Shown here piece by piece: positions 8,718-18,700 of a DNA stretch of 64,000 nt. The DNA comes from Lachnospiraceae bacterium UBA7196 (lineage in GTDB: Bacteria > Bacillota > Clostridia > Lachnospirales > Lachnospiraceae), in contig DKUU01000039.1 in the NCBI GenBank assembly GCA_002490835.1, positions 144,972-208,971 of the forward strand. Direction: 5' to 3'. The notes beneath the pieces are model-generated. The model was not told the origin of the DNA. It worked only from the letters and a program-made list of their open reading frames with translations, and did no database searches. Position 1 is the stretch's first letter; every line of letters begins with the position of its first letter. A program made the translations under genes and the position numbers.

Positions 8718-8746
8718 ATTGTAGCACTGTCTTTTTCCCATGTCAA
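8718..8746 (-). promoter_or_regulatory. Consensus sigma-A promoter of amt
   Basis: Minus-strand -35 TTGACA (8741-8746), 17-bp spacer, extended -10 TGCTACAAT (hexamer 8718-8723). This is a near-perfect promoter. A 12-bp perfect palindrome ATTGTATACAAT (8769-8780) lies 22 bp upstream of the -35 and may bind a nitrogen regulator. Confidence 0.8.
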
Positions 8747-8768
8747 TAGAAATTTGTATAAATGTATT

Positions 8769-8780
8769 ATTGTATACAAT
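8769..8780. promoter_or_regulatory. Palindrome ATTGTATACAAT upstream of amt promoter
   Basis: Perfect 12-bp palindrome centred about 31 bp upstream of the amt -35 element, in AT-rich DNA. Position suits an activator site. It does not fit the TGTNAN7TNACA GlnR/TnrA box exactly. Confidence 0.35.
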
Positions 8781-8815
8781 TAAATACAATTTATAACTTT
8801 CCCGTAAAGCCTGCC

Positions 8816-9757
8816 CTATTCTTGATTCAGCCTGTGCCTGTCAAATTTCATCTGCGCAAAGATCACTGCCGCAAATAACAGTACGCACCCCAAAACTTCC
8901 CGCCCTGTCATGGTTTCGTGCAAAATCAGCATACCCGCCAGCACGGAAAAGACCGATTCCAGACTCATCAGCAGCGACGCGATCGCGGGGTTCACCCCAT
9001 TCTGCCCCACAATCTGCAGCGTATAACCGACACCGCAGGACAGCACACCCGCATATAAGATGGGGATCCACACATCTGCACTTCCTAACGACTGCACCCA
9101 CACCGCAGGCCCCATCCGCTGCACATCCACAGCCATCATCGGAAACATCCCCCACGCACCACAGACACAAAACTGGATGCAGGCCATACGAACCCCGTCC
9201 ACAAGCGGAGAGAAATGATCCACCACCATGATATGTACGGAAAAGCACGCCGCGCACAAAAGCACCAGCCCGTCGCTGCGTTGAAAAGAAATGCCGTCGG
9301 TGAGACAGAGAAAATAAAGTCCGACCACCGCCACGGGAATGCTGACCCAGACATTCCAGCCGCATTTTTTCTTTAAGAAGATTCCAAACACCGGCACCAG
9401 AAGGATATAACACGCCGTCAAAAATCCGGCCTTGCCCGCCGTGGTGCCATAGTACATGCCCATCTGCTGCAAAGTGCTGGCAGCAAACAGGATCAGCCCG
9501 CAAAGGGCGCCGCCAAGCGACAGTCTGCGCCTCTCTTCCTTCGACTGCGGTTTTTTCCCTGCCCCGTGCTTATCACGAAACAGGATCACTGGTAAAAGCA
9601 CCAGCGCGCCTAAAAAGGAGCGGATGCAGTTAAAAGTATAGGGACCCGCCGTCGCGCCGCCCTGTCTCTGCGCCACAAAAGCCACGCCCCAGACAAGGGC
9701 TGTGAGCAGCAGGAGCATGGAGTTGCGGGTTTGCATGTTGATCCGTGACTTTTTCAT
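8816..9757 (-). CDS. DMT-superfamily (EamA) transporter
   Basis: Integral membrane protein of about 313 residues with ten predicted helices arranged as two EamA repeats. Signs are the LLTALVWGVAFVAQR start, the RSFLGALVLLP segment of repeat 1, and SLESVFSVLAGMLILHE in repeat 2, the typical DMT/RhaT-like pattern. It probably exports or imports a small metabolite, substrate unknown. The ATG at 9757 is preferred because GGAGAAAG lies just upstream; an ATG 12 nt earlier (9769) has no ribosome site. A promoter lies at 9825-9854. The GNAT gene lies upstream on the same strand and may read through. Confidence 0.88.
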   Translation of the reverse strand: MKKSRINMQTRNSMLLLLTALVWGVAFVAQRQGGATAGPYTFNCIRSFLGALVLLPVILFRDKHGAGKKPQSKEERRRLSLGGALCGLILFAASTLQQMGMYYGTTAGKAGFLTACYILLVPVFGIFLKKKCGWNVWVSIPVAVVGLYFLCLTDGISFQRSDGLVLLCAACFSVHIMVVDHFSPLVDGVRMACIQFCVCGAWGMFPMMAVDVQRMGPAVWVQSLGSADVWIPILYAGVLSCGVGYTLQIVGQNGVNPAIASLLMSLESVFSVLAGMLILHETMTGREVLGCVLLFAAVIFAQMKFDRHRLNQE

Positions 9758-9824
9758 GACTTTCTCCATATTCGTACAAAAAGATGAGCATTCGATTCAC
9801 CAGAGCTTCACGAACACTCAGAAC

Positions 9825-9854
9825 AGTTTACTCCTTCTCATACAATTTCGTCAA
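9825..9854 (-). promoter_or_regulatory. Promoter of the DMT transporter gene
   Basis: Minus-strand -35 TTGACG (9849-9854), 18-bp spacer, -10 TAAACT (9825-9830). It lies between the GNAT stop and the transporter start, giving a leader of about 60 nt. Confidence 0.5.
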
Positions 9855-9876
9855 TACAACTTTTTTTTAATCAAAA

Positions 9877-10596
9877 TCACAAATCTTTCATCAGCCGTAC
9901 ATGCAAAACGCCGTCCTCCCAGACTTCCCCATCCTGCACAAACCCCAGCTTCTCGCAAAGCCGCAGCGACTTCTCATTCCCCGTCCGCACCAGCGCCTGC
10001 ATCTGCTCCATGGAAAGCTCTTCCTTCGCGTAGGTAAGGATTGCCTTGCAGACCTCAGACGCATAGCCCCTTTTCTGCCACGGCACACCAATGACAAAGC
10101 CAAGCTCCGGCACATCGTATCCTTCGCGCCAGATGATCCCCGCCCTGCCAATCACCACCCCGCTGCCTTTTTCCAAAATCGTCCACATCCCGTAACCGTA
10201 AAAGGCGTATACCTTCTCAATGTAATCCTTTGTATAGGCAATCTCCTCGTCCCTGTCCGCAAAAAGGTTTTCCATGTATTCCGTGATAGAAGGCTCCGCA
10301 TAAATCCGGTAAAAGCTGTCCACATCCTCCACCGTCGTCTCACGCACCCGGCACCGCTTTGTTTCCAAGATATCCCACGGCAGCCCTGCCAGCCGCCTGT
10401 AGACCAGCTCCAGCGACTCTAAAGTCGTCTCCTCCCAATCTTCGATCAGCCATGCCGCACCGGGAAAATCCTCACTCTTTATGCCTTCATGTAAGTACGG
10501 TAGGACATAGCGGCCCTCCTTTTGCAGGGAAAGGTATACCGCACTCTCATCCGTAACATACAGAATATCTTTTCCAAAATTATATTGTTCCAGCAT
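9877..10596 (-). CDS. GNAT-family N-acetyltransferase
   Basis: The C-terminal half is a GNAT domain: IGRAGI (beta-4), then ELGFVIGVPWQKRGYASEV containing the acetyl-CoA-binding V-x-x-x-x-Q-x-x-G-x-A loop. The N-terminal ~80 residues (ILYVTDESAVYLSL, LPYLHE) form an extra module of unknown role. The acceptor is unknown. The reading frame opens at a GTG at 10644, but a perfect -10 TATAAT at 10650-10655 would start transcription at that codon. The ATG at 10596 has a ribosome site (GGCGGAG), so I prefer 10596 (239 residues); the longer form (255) remains possible. Confidence 0.82.
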   Translation of the reverse strand: MLEQYNFGKDILYVTDESAVYLSLQKEGRYVLPYLHEGIKSEDFPGAAWLIEDWEETTLESLELVYRRLAGLPWDILETKRCRVRETTVEDVDSFYRIYAEPSITEYMENLFADRDEEIAYTKDYIEKVYAFYGYGMWTILEKGSGVVIGRAGIIWREGYDVPELGFVIGVPWQKRGYASEVCKAILTYAKEELSMEQMQALVRTGNEKSLRLCEKLGFVQDGEVWEDGVLHVRLMKDL

Positions 10597-10649
10597 AGAC
10601 AACTCCGCCGCTTTCTTATACAATAGTAGTGTTGCATCTATCACTTTCT

Positions 10650-10655
10650 ATTATA
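10650..10655 (-). promoter_or_regulatory. -10 element (TATAAT) of the GNAT gene
   Basis: Perfect minus-strand TATAAT; the matching -35 (AGATTA at 17 bp) is poor. Transcription would begin near 10643, which argues for the internal ATG start of the GNAT gene. Confidence 0.4.
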
Positions 10656-10678
10656 AAAGGCTATTGCAAATAATAATC

Positions 10679-10687
10679 TGCTACAAT
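10679..10687 (+). promoter_or_regulatory. Extended -10 promoter of the cyclophilin gene
   Basis: TGCTACAAT (TGn plus hexamer) about 65 bp upstream of the ATG; the -35 region is weak, as is usual for extended -10 promoters. It lies back-to-back with the GNAT promoter. Confidence 0.5.
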
Positions 10688-10751
10688 AGCATACAATGAA
10701 AATCATGCGGCCGCAACAGGCGCAAAAACAGAAAAGAGAGGATATCTTATT

Positions 10752-11273
10752 ATGGCAAACAATCCCATCGTAACCTTTACCATGGCAAACGGCGACGTGA
10801 TCAAGGCGGAACTTTATCCGGAGATCGCACCGACATCTGTCAACAATTTTATCAGCCTTGTCAATCAAAAATTTTATGACGGTCTGATCTTTCACCGTGT
10901 CATCAAAGGCTTTATGATCCAAGGCGGTGATCCCGAAGGGACCGGCATGGGTGGACCCGGCTACTCCATCAAAGGCGAGTTTCGACAAAACGGTTTCGAC
11001 AATGACTTAAAGCACACGCCGGGCGTCCTCTCCATGGCAAGAAGCATGCACCCCGATTCCGCCGGCAGCCAGTTTTTCATCATGCACAAGACAAGCCCCC
11101 ATTTAGACGGCGCTTATGCGGCGTTTGGGAAAGTGATCGAAGGTATGGAAGTGGTGAACCAGATTGCTGAAACAGCCACCGATTATGAGGACAGACCGCT
11201 GGAAGATCAGGTGATGCAGACGGTTACGGTCGATACTTTTGGGGTGGATTATCCGGAACCGGAGAAATTGTAG
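10752..11273 (+). CDS. Peptidyl-prolyl cis-trans isomerase, cyclophilin type
   Basis: Cytoplasmic cyclophilin of 173 residues with no signal peptide. It catalyses prolyl cis/trans isomerisation in protein folding. The active-site elements FHRVIKGFMIQGGDP (catalytic Arg), GGPGYSIKGEF, LSMAR, SAGSQFFI and DGAYAAFGKVIEGM are all intact. Ribosome site AGAGAGGAT precedes the ATG. It is monocistronic, ending at the hairpin at 11328-11363. Equivalent to PpiB-type enzymes of Firmicutes. Confidence 0.95.
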   Translation: MANNPIVTFTMANGDVIKAELYPEIAPTSVNNFISLVNQKFYDGLIFHRVIKGFMIQGGDPEGTGMGGPGYSIKGEFRQNGFDNDLKHTPGVLSMARSMHPDSAGSQFFIMHKTSPHLDGAYAAFGKVIEGMEVVNQIAETATDYEDRPLEDQVMQTVTVDTFGVDYPEPEKL

Positions 11274-11327
11274 TTTATCCGATACAGCTTATAACTGATC
11301 TTTTACCGGAAGATATGCAGCACAGAT

Positions 11328-11363
11328 AAATCCGATGATTCCAAGACGGAATACATCGGATTT
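11328..11363. terminator. Bidirectional intrinsic terminator (cyclophilin / histidine kinase)
   Basis: A 15-bp stem with one bulged A: AAATCCGATG (11328-11337) plus ATTCC pairs with GGAAT plus CATCGGATTT (11354-11363) around a 5-nt loop. The plus strand then reads TTTATTTATC. It lies between two convergent transcription units and can serve both. Confidence 0.75.
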
Positions 11364-11391
11364 ATTTATCAGAAATTGCTGATGTTATGCT

Positions 11392-12717
11392 TCAATCGCA
11401 CCGGTGGACATCTACGTCTGTTTCTTGACCGGTACTTGAAAACGTGCGGCGTGGAATCATTACATCCAATACAAAATATCCGTTTTCCGTATAACAAAAC
11501 ATCTCCCCCTCAAGGCGCTTGGCTGCTTCCTTTATTGTAGCAAGGCCAAAACCGTGCTCCTGACTTTCCTTATTTGTGGCGGGTATCTCCCCCTGCGTCA
11601 CATGCAGATCGTCCCGACACCTGTTTCTGATCCGCATCACAAGATGGTCTCTGCTATATTTCATCTGCACTGAAACCTTGCGTTTCTCTTTTTCCAGTTC
11701 TTCTACTGCGTCACAGGCATTTTCCAACGCGTTTGTCAGGATCCGGCTCAATTCCATATAGGGCATATCCTCTCCGCCAATCTTCACATCCATTTTACAT
11801 TCCGCCTCCATTTCCTCCAATTTCTCTACATAATGGACAAAAACCGCGTTAATATAGGGATTTGCACTAAACGGTTCCCGCAGGACATCCATCTTAGTCT
11901 CCACACCCCGTAAATAGATCAGCGCCTCCTCCATTTTGCCATCCGTCAGCAGCCCTGAAAGCGTTGCCGTATACCCTTTCATATCATGCTTTAACTTTCG
12001 GATTCTCTGCTGATTCTCAAGCTGTGCTTCCAGCATATTCTTTTGCTCCAACAGATTCCGCACGTCCTGTTGTCCCCTGTAGACCAGAAGCTGCCGATAG
12101 AGCGCTGTAAAAATAGTGCCATAATTAATCAGCATCAAAAGCAGCACTAGTACGCAAAGAAACGTATCTTCCGGTCGCTCTGTGATATTTGTGGGAAACT
12201 GCACCACGACTACCAGCAGGATATAGTACAGCATCGTCATACCTGCAAAAGTGCCCCATCCCTTTTTCACTTCTTTCTGCAATTCCAGATAAGGCTTGCG
12301 CAAATACCGCCACGCCAGATATTCCAACAGCGGAAAGGCAATCAGGCGGGTCACAAGCAGCAGTACATAATTTCCTCCCCCAAGATAGTGATCCAGCAGA
12401 TTGGTGACCGCCATAACCCACAGGCAGGTCGTATCCGCCAGACAAAAGGACATCAAAAATTTGAGCCGCTTATCTGCACTCATCACATAGAAAAAGATAA
12501 AACTGGGTATGGAGCAGGTAAAAAGAAACACCTTGGACAACACATCAAACCCAAACATAACCAGCGCGACTCCGTTTGCCGCCATCAAAACTCCCATACC
12601 CACGACTGCCGCCGCTATGGTCTTCTTTCTGGTAAACCGCGACCGAAACAGGATGAGAAAGAGAAAAATGACATGAAACATCGCCCAATATATGGAAATA
12701 TCCCTAAGTATTGTCAT
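11392..12717 (-). CDS. GHKL-type sensor histidine kinase (AgrC/LytTR-system class)
   Basis: Membrane sensor kinase with about six N-terminal helices (first ~200 residues), then a coiled region, the phospho-acceptor motif KLKHDMKGY, and a GHKL ATPase domain with the N-box LTNALENACDAVEE and the G-box EHGFGLATIKEAAKRLEG. This layout pairs with LytTR-domain regulators, and one is encoded at 24007-24711. It follows the giant surface gene: an ATG at 12732 overlaps that gene's stop (ATGA), while the ATG at 12717 has the far better ribosome site (GGGAGGAAAGG), so I use 12717 (441 residues). Either way the kinase is translationally coupled to the 3662-residue protein, suggesting it senses or controls that protein's state. 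Confidence 0.88.
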   Translation of the reverse strand: MTILRDISIYWAMFHVIFLFLILFRSRFTRKKTIAAAVVGMGVLMAANGVALVMFGFDVLSKVFLFTCSIPSFIFFYVMSADKRLKFLMSFCLADTTCLWVMAVTNLLDHYLGGGNYVLLLVTRLIAFPLLEYLAWRYLRKPYLELQKEVKKGWGTFAGMTMLYYILLVVVVQFPTNITERPEDTFLCVLVLLLMLINYGTIFTALYRQLLVYRGQQDVRNLLEQKNMLEAQLENQQRIRKLKHDMKGYTATLSGLLTDGKMEEALIYLRGVETKMDVLREPFSANPYINAVFVHYVEKLEEMEAECKMDVKIGGEDMPYMELSRILTNALENACDAVEELEKEKRKVSVQMKYSRDHLVMRIRNRCRDDLHVTQGEIPATNKESQEHGFGLATIKEAAKRLEGEMFCYTENGYFVLDVMIPRRTFSSTGQETDVDVHRCD

Positions 12718-12728
12718 CCTTTCCTCCC

Positions 12729-15700
12729 TCATGCTCCGCTCCGGCCATCTTTATTCTTCTTTCTGCGCTGCATAATCAAAATTACCACAAACACAGCAGA
12801 AGCCGCAATCACAATCAGCCAGATAAAGTAACAAATTCCCAAGAAGGTCGGACAGATATGGCATAAGCCGCATGTCCATGCCTTCGCATCCGTCAGCCGA
12901 TAAGCAATGGCGTAGGTGGAGAACCGCTCCGTCTCTATGGTAATTGTCTCCGCCACATCGTCCAGATCCGGAAGCAGCGTACACTCTCCCCCGTGGGCCC
13001 GCATAATATAAAAGTCTGCGGTAAGTTCTTTAAGTTCCTCTGGTATGTCTATCACAATCTCCACCGGCTCGTTGGTCTCATGAACCGCGCTCCACTCGCC
13101 TTCTCCCCTGCGCAGGAACATAGAGATATCCACATACATACCCACTGTCAAGCCAGGCACTTCCTCCTGTGCCTTCTCAATTCCCTGCCCAATCAGTTCT
13201 TTATCCTGACTGCTCACCCGATCATCGATCCGCTCCACGTCGATACGGATCTCTATGGTCTCGCCTTCGGACACACGACTGATATGCTCCTGCGACAGCA
13301 CCGCATTCGCCACCGCCACGGCATCCGCCGCCTGCGCCGTGCACAGGGTCTCATCCATATTGTTGACAGTCACGATGACCGCACCCTGATTCACGGGGAT
13401 GGTCAGCGTCTCCACAATCTTACCGACTGCGTAAGGATGATCACTCTCCAGACTTCCGTTTCCGTCCGCACTCTGTTCCGTGCTGTCGGATGCGCTGTCA
13501 GCAAAATCCTCCACCACGATCCTGCCATCCTCCACGATATGCCCCGGCGCCGTTCCTATCCCCGGAGTTGTACCATCTTCGGGTTTCGTTCCACCGTCCG
13601 GTTTCGTTCCATGATCCGGCTTTGTGTCGTCGCCCGGTTTCGTACCATGGTCCGGCTTCGTGTCGTCGTCCGGCTTTGTGCCGTCATCTGGTTTCGTGCT
13701 GTCGTCCGGCTTCGTGCTGTCTTCCGGCTTTGTGCCATCGTCTGGTGCTGTACCGTCGTCCGGTTTTGTGCCATCATCCGGTTTCGTGCCGTCGTCAGGG
13801 TCTGTGCCGCCGTTATCTCCTCCTCCGCCCTTCTTTGGCGGGCTGTATTTTTTCACTGTCTTCACCACTATCTTGGAAGCAAAGGCCGTGTCTGTCGATA
13901 CATAACGCAGTTCGTACTCACCCGGCTCGAGGTCTGTGATCTCCTCACCGGTGACAGTGATCCACTCCATGCTGCCTTTCCTGCGGTACTGCATGGTCGT
14001 ATCCGTCTTCGCCAGTCTGCCGTCGTTTGCTCCCTCTGCGCTCTCCGCCTTCGGCTGCACTTTCGCGGGTCCCGCGGGACGGTCCGGCACTGCCAGTTTC
14101 AGCGCATCGCTGTCGCCGGTATTCACACCGTCTCCTCTGCGGACAATGTCGATCTTCTTCCCGAACCAGCTCTCATCGATCGGTACGGTCCCCTCCGCCG
14201 ACGCGGTGACCTCCATTCCGTCGATCAGATAAACCACCCCCGGTTCCAGTTTTGTCAGTGTCTCGTCCCTGTAGGAGATGCCTACCGTCATGGGCACAGC
14301 TGTTTTCGGAAGCCATTTCGCAAAGAGGGTCACATCGTCGGTCATCAGGTCCGCTTCCGGCTCTCCGGCAAAATGCCACTTCGTCTCACCTGCCGCCTCC
14401 CGGTACCAGCCGCCAAAACCGTTATCTCCTTCTTTCTTTGGTTCAGCGGGTTTTTTAACGGCCTCTTTCCATGACAAGCCTTTTACGGGCTTGACCTTGC
14501 TGCCTCCCTGAGCGGCAAAGGTCACCGTAAGGGTCCTGCCTTCCTTAATGGTCACAGAAGCCTCTTCCCCGCGCGGCACGGTCTGTGTCGCCGCCACACG
14601 CGCCCAGAACTTCCCGGCCGCAGCGTCAGTGACCGTTCCTGCTGCTTTTTCCCATGTCTTTTTACCGTCCCTGCTGACCTCCATGGTATCTGTCACTCCC
14701 GTGACCTGTCCGTCCTTCTTCCCTTTGATGGTCTCGTCGCTCTTTTCAAGGGCCGGTGCCGCCGGACGGGCCGCCAGCGCAATACTCTGCGGATCGCTGT
14801 CCTTCGTGTTTTTGCCGTCTCCCTTCTTGATCAGGGAGAGTTCCTTACCAAACCATCCGTTATCTATGCTGATCTCACCGTTTTCATCCGCCCTGCGGGA
14901 GACCTTCTTTCCGCCCGGCAGGCAGACCAGATATGCCTCGCCCGGTTTCAGTCCCGTCAGTCTTTCCGCCGGATAGTCAGGCTCTGCCTCCGGTGTCTGC
15001 TCCTTTCCTTTGATCTTTACTGCCAGGCCCTTACTCTCGCTGTTTCCGGCATTGTCTACGGCAAAGATCTCCACCTCCGCCGTGCCTGTATAACTGCCCA
15101 GCGCGATCCGAAAACCGTACTCCGTTTTCAGAGTGTCAGCAAAGCCGCCGTCCTCCGTATTCTCGCTGCCGCTGCCGATCCGCCACTTTACTTCTTTGAT
15201 GCCGGATGCCGACGCACTGCCGTCCTGCACTTTCACCAGCAGTTCCGGCGCGGTCTGGTAATACTCCGCAGAAAGCGCTTCTCCCTCCGGCTTGGTTCCC
15301 GCCTGCTCATCCTCAGGCAGGCGGTCGGCCGTCACGGTGATCAGGGGTCTTTGTTCCTCCACGATCACCCCGATGCCGTTCGCATAGGCGGTCCTTTCCT
15401 CCGACACGTTCCCGGCGATATCCGTTGCCAGTATATCCCCGATCACACCCTTATAATCCGGGTCGATGACGATGACTGCCGTATACTGTGTCCCTGTATC
15501 CGTCTCAGTTTTCTCTATTTTTGCTTCCTTTGTTACCGGCTCCGCATCCTGCATGCTGCCGGGCGTCAGGGTATAGGTCACCTTATCAAGACCGCTCATC
15601 TCTTCTGTCACGGGGATGCTGACGATCAGGCTGTCCTTGCGGATCAGCCAGTGCCACAGGTTTACATAGCCCTCATTGTAGGTGATCTCGCCAATCACGG

Positions 15701-18700
15701 GTTTCGTGGTATCCAGCTTCACCGTGACGCTCTCCCATCCGCCTGCATTGCCGGCATTATCGACCGCTTTCACATAGTAGGTATGAGTTCCGTCCCCAGT
15801 TACGGGTATAGAAAACTCTTTCCGGTATACAGGCGCATCTCCCGGCAGTCCCTCCATGGTCTGCTCCGCGCCGTTTTCCCCTTCTTTCCAATCAATCCGG
15901 GCAATGCCGCCGGAAGTGACAGATGTAACCTCCTGCCCGTCATCCGTCACAGCCACATTGACGTCAAACGTCTCTTTATACCAGCTGTTTTCATTTGCCG
16001 CCGGTGTACGGAACCCGATCACGGGCGGATTATCCTCCACGACCACACCGCTTTCGCCGGACATACTCACAGTCACGGTATCCGCGTCATTGCCCGCCTC
16101 ATCGGTACAGGTAACGGCAATATCACCCCTGAAATCCTCATCAAAAGTGATCTTAGCCACACCGTCCTTGATCGCCGCCGTCTTTGTCTTCGCCCTGCTC
16201 TCATCCGGGGTCCCGTCCGCCGATATGGGTGTCATGGTATAGCCTATCTTCTCCACGCCGCTTCCCGCGTTTTCATCGCTGCCGGCATCAGTCACGGGTA
16301 CATGGATGACCATGCTCTTTTTGCCGATTATCCACTGCCAGAGGGTAGTGGTCCTGTTCTCGTAAGTCAGCTCTCCGGTCACGGGCTTTATGGTATCCAG
16401 CTTCACCCGTACCGGAGGCGTCTTTGTCGACAGTCCTACCCCGTCCACTGCCTGAAAAGCATAGGTATGGTCTCCCTGCAGCAGGGCTGTATAGGCCCAT
16501 GTATACTCCGCATCGTCCTTTACCACGTCTCCCTTGGGGAACCCGTTCAGTTCCTGCCATTCTCCCCCGTCCACGGAGACGAAGAGGCGTTTCACGCCCT
16601 GATTGTCGGAATAGGTCAGGTTGATGTCCGGTCTTTCCGTATACCAGCCGCTCTCTCTGCTCTGCGCTGACAGCTCCGCCGTAATCCGCGGCGCGGTGAT
16701 ATCCACATAGCAGGCATAATATGTCCTTGAACCCGTCTCATCCCCACTGATCTGCTCCTGCGCCTCTCCCGAATGATCAGCCGTCAGATACCAGCCGCTA
16801 AACCGGTAGCCCTCCAGTTCCGGCACCGGCAGGGTCAGTCCCTCGCCAAAGGTATAGGTCTGATAAGCTTCCTCCGCTTCATAATCGCTGCCGTCGGGAT
16901 TGGTCAGATGGTACGTCACCTCATAGGAATCGGCCGTCCACTTGGCATAGAGCGTGGTATCCTCATAGATCTGGCTGTCAAAGTCAAAGGCATTTTTACA
17001 TTTCTCATCCGTATACCAGCCGCCGAAGACCAGCCCTCTCTTTTCGGGATCCGCGGGCTTCTGCACCTTACATTCCACCGTCCCGGACGTATTCGCGTCT
17101 GCATCCGCATGGGAAGTCCACACGAGCTGTGGCTCCACCGCGCTGCCTCCCCTGCTGTCAAAGGTCGCCTGACGCACATACCGCGTCTGTACTGCCGCCG
17201 CATCGTCCGCTTTATCCGCGTTGGTGCGGCTGTAAAAATGGTAGGTCCCCGTCTCCGTGACCGTATGATCCGCCGACAAAACGCCGCTTGATGTACTGCT
17301 CTGAAGCGCCGTCTCCTGCCCGTCCTTTTTGACTGACAGGGCGCCGCCGCTGACACCGAAGCTGCCTGTCTGCGCGCTCAGGGTAAATCCTGTCCTTTTT
17401 TCCGCGCCCGCATTTGGTCCCGTCACGGTAAGCCCAGGCTCTGTCGTATCCAGCCTGATCTCTCCGGAAAAGCCGTCCGTCATATTTCCGGCCGCATCCG
17501 TCACCTGATAATACAGATACCAGATGCCGTCTCCCGCCTGTGTATCCACATGCGATCCTGTCTGTATCTGTGAAGCTGTAAGCGAAGTCAATCCGACAGT
17601 CGGCTTTATCTTTGTGTTTACCCACCGATACTTAACCGACGAAACGCCGCCGGGCGCGCCGCTTCCGCTGACCGCGGACTGCGGGTCGGTAAATGTCAGC
17701 GTCGCAGGCACAGCCGCCGTATACCAGCCGGTCTGTTCGTTTTTATCGCCGCCCATGCTTACCGCAGCCGTCGGGCTGGTCCCGTCAATCCTGATCGGCC
17801 CAATGAAACCTTCCGTCTTGTTGGCTTCCCTGCCAATGCTGTCGTCCCCGGCCTGATCATAATATTTATAATAAACATACCAGACGCCGTCTCTGGTCAC
17901 ACTCACACTGTCTGACGTAAGCTGCGTCAGGCCGCCGGTAGGAATGGAATCCTTTGTATCAACAATCTTATAATACTTTTTCCCCACGCCGCTCTGGCTG
18001 TCGCTTGCGGAAAAAGTAACTGTCTGCCCGCTTTTTCCCCAATTCTCGGAAACCGCGGAAGGCGTGACCGCAGGCGCGGTGGTGTCAATCTTCGTTACCT
18101 TTACCTCAGCAGTATTCTCCCCGCCGTAATCCAAATCCCGTACCTTTACCGTATAGGTACCGTTGCTTCTGGCCCAAATCTGTCCGCTGCTCGCACTGCT
18201 CTTTGCCTTTCTGCCGTCCGGCAGGATTACCTCGTAGTTTTTCCCTGCATAGTTTGTCAGGCTCCACTGCAGGGTCGCCGTATCGTTCGTCCACTTTGTC
18301 GGCGCTCCGGTCAGGGTAATCTTCGGCGTATGATTGTCCACCGTCTCCTGAGAAATCATCTGATAAGCGGCGGATGTCACCTCGCGAATATGGCTTAGCT
18401 GATCCGTCACTCTGATATGCAGATACTTCATCGTCGGCGTAGTTTCATTCGAAGTATAAGTAATGTTTTTACTGCCTCCGCCTGTACTAACGCCGCTAAG
18501 CGTATTCCAAGAAACAGGCGCACTGCTGCTGTTCGTCCACGCGTACTCCACCTTCTTCACGCCCGAGTGCTCGTCCCCGTAAGTAACAGGAAGAGTCAAT
18601 TTCGTATAAATCCCCTGCTTCGGCGATTCTACAGTGCCCGCCTCCGTCGGCAGCCCGACAGACGCCGTAGGGTCTACGCGGTCGATTTTCTCCACCGTCA

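Noticed and set aside
8760..8800. GlnR/TnrA box upstream of amt
   Set aside because: TGTATACAATAATACA comes close but breaks the TGTNA half-site; kept only as an unnamed palindrome.
12993..14474. Long open frame antisense to the giant gene (493 codons)
   Set aside because: No ribosome site, composition mirrors the repeat and Ig coding strand, and no recognisable domain; the minus-strand gene is clearly real.
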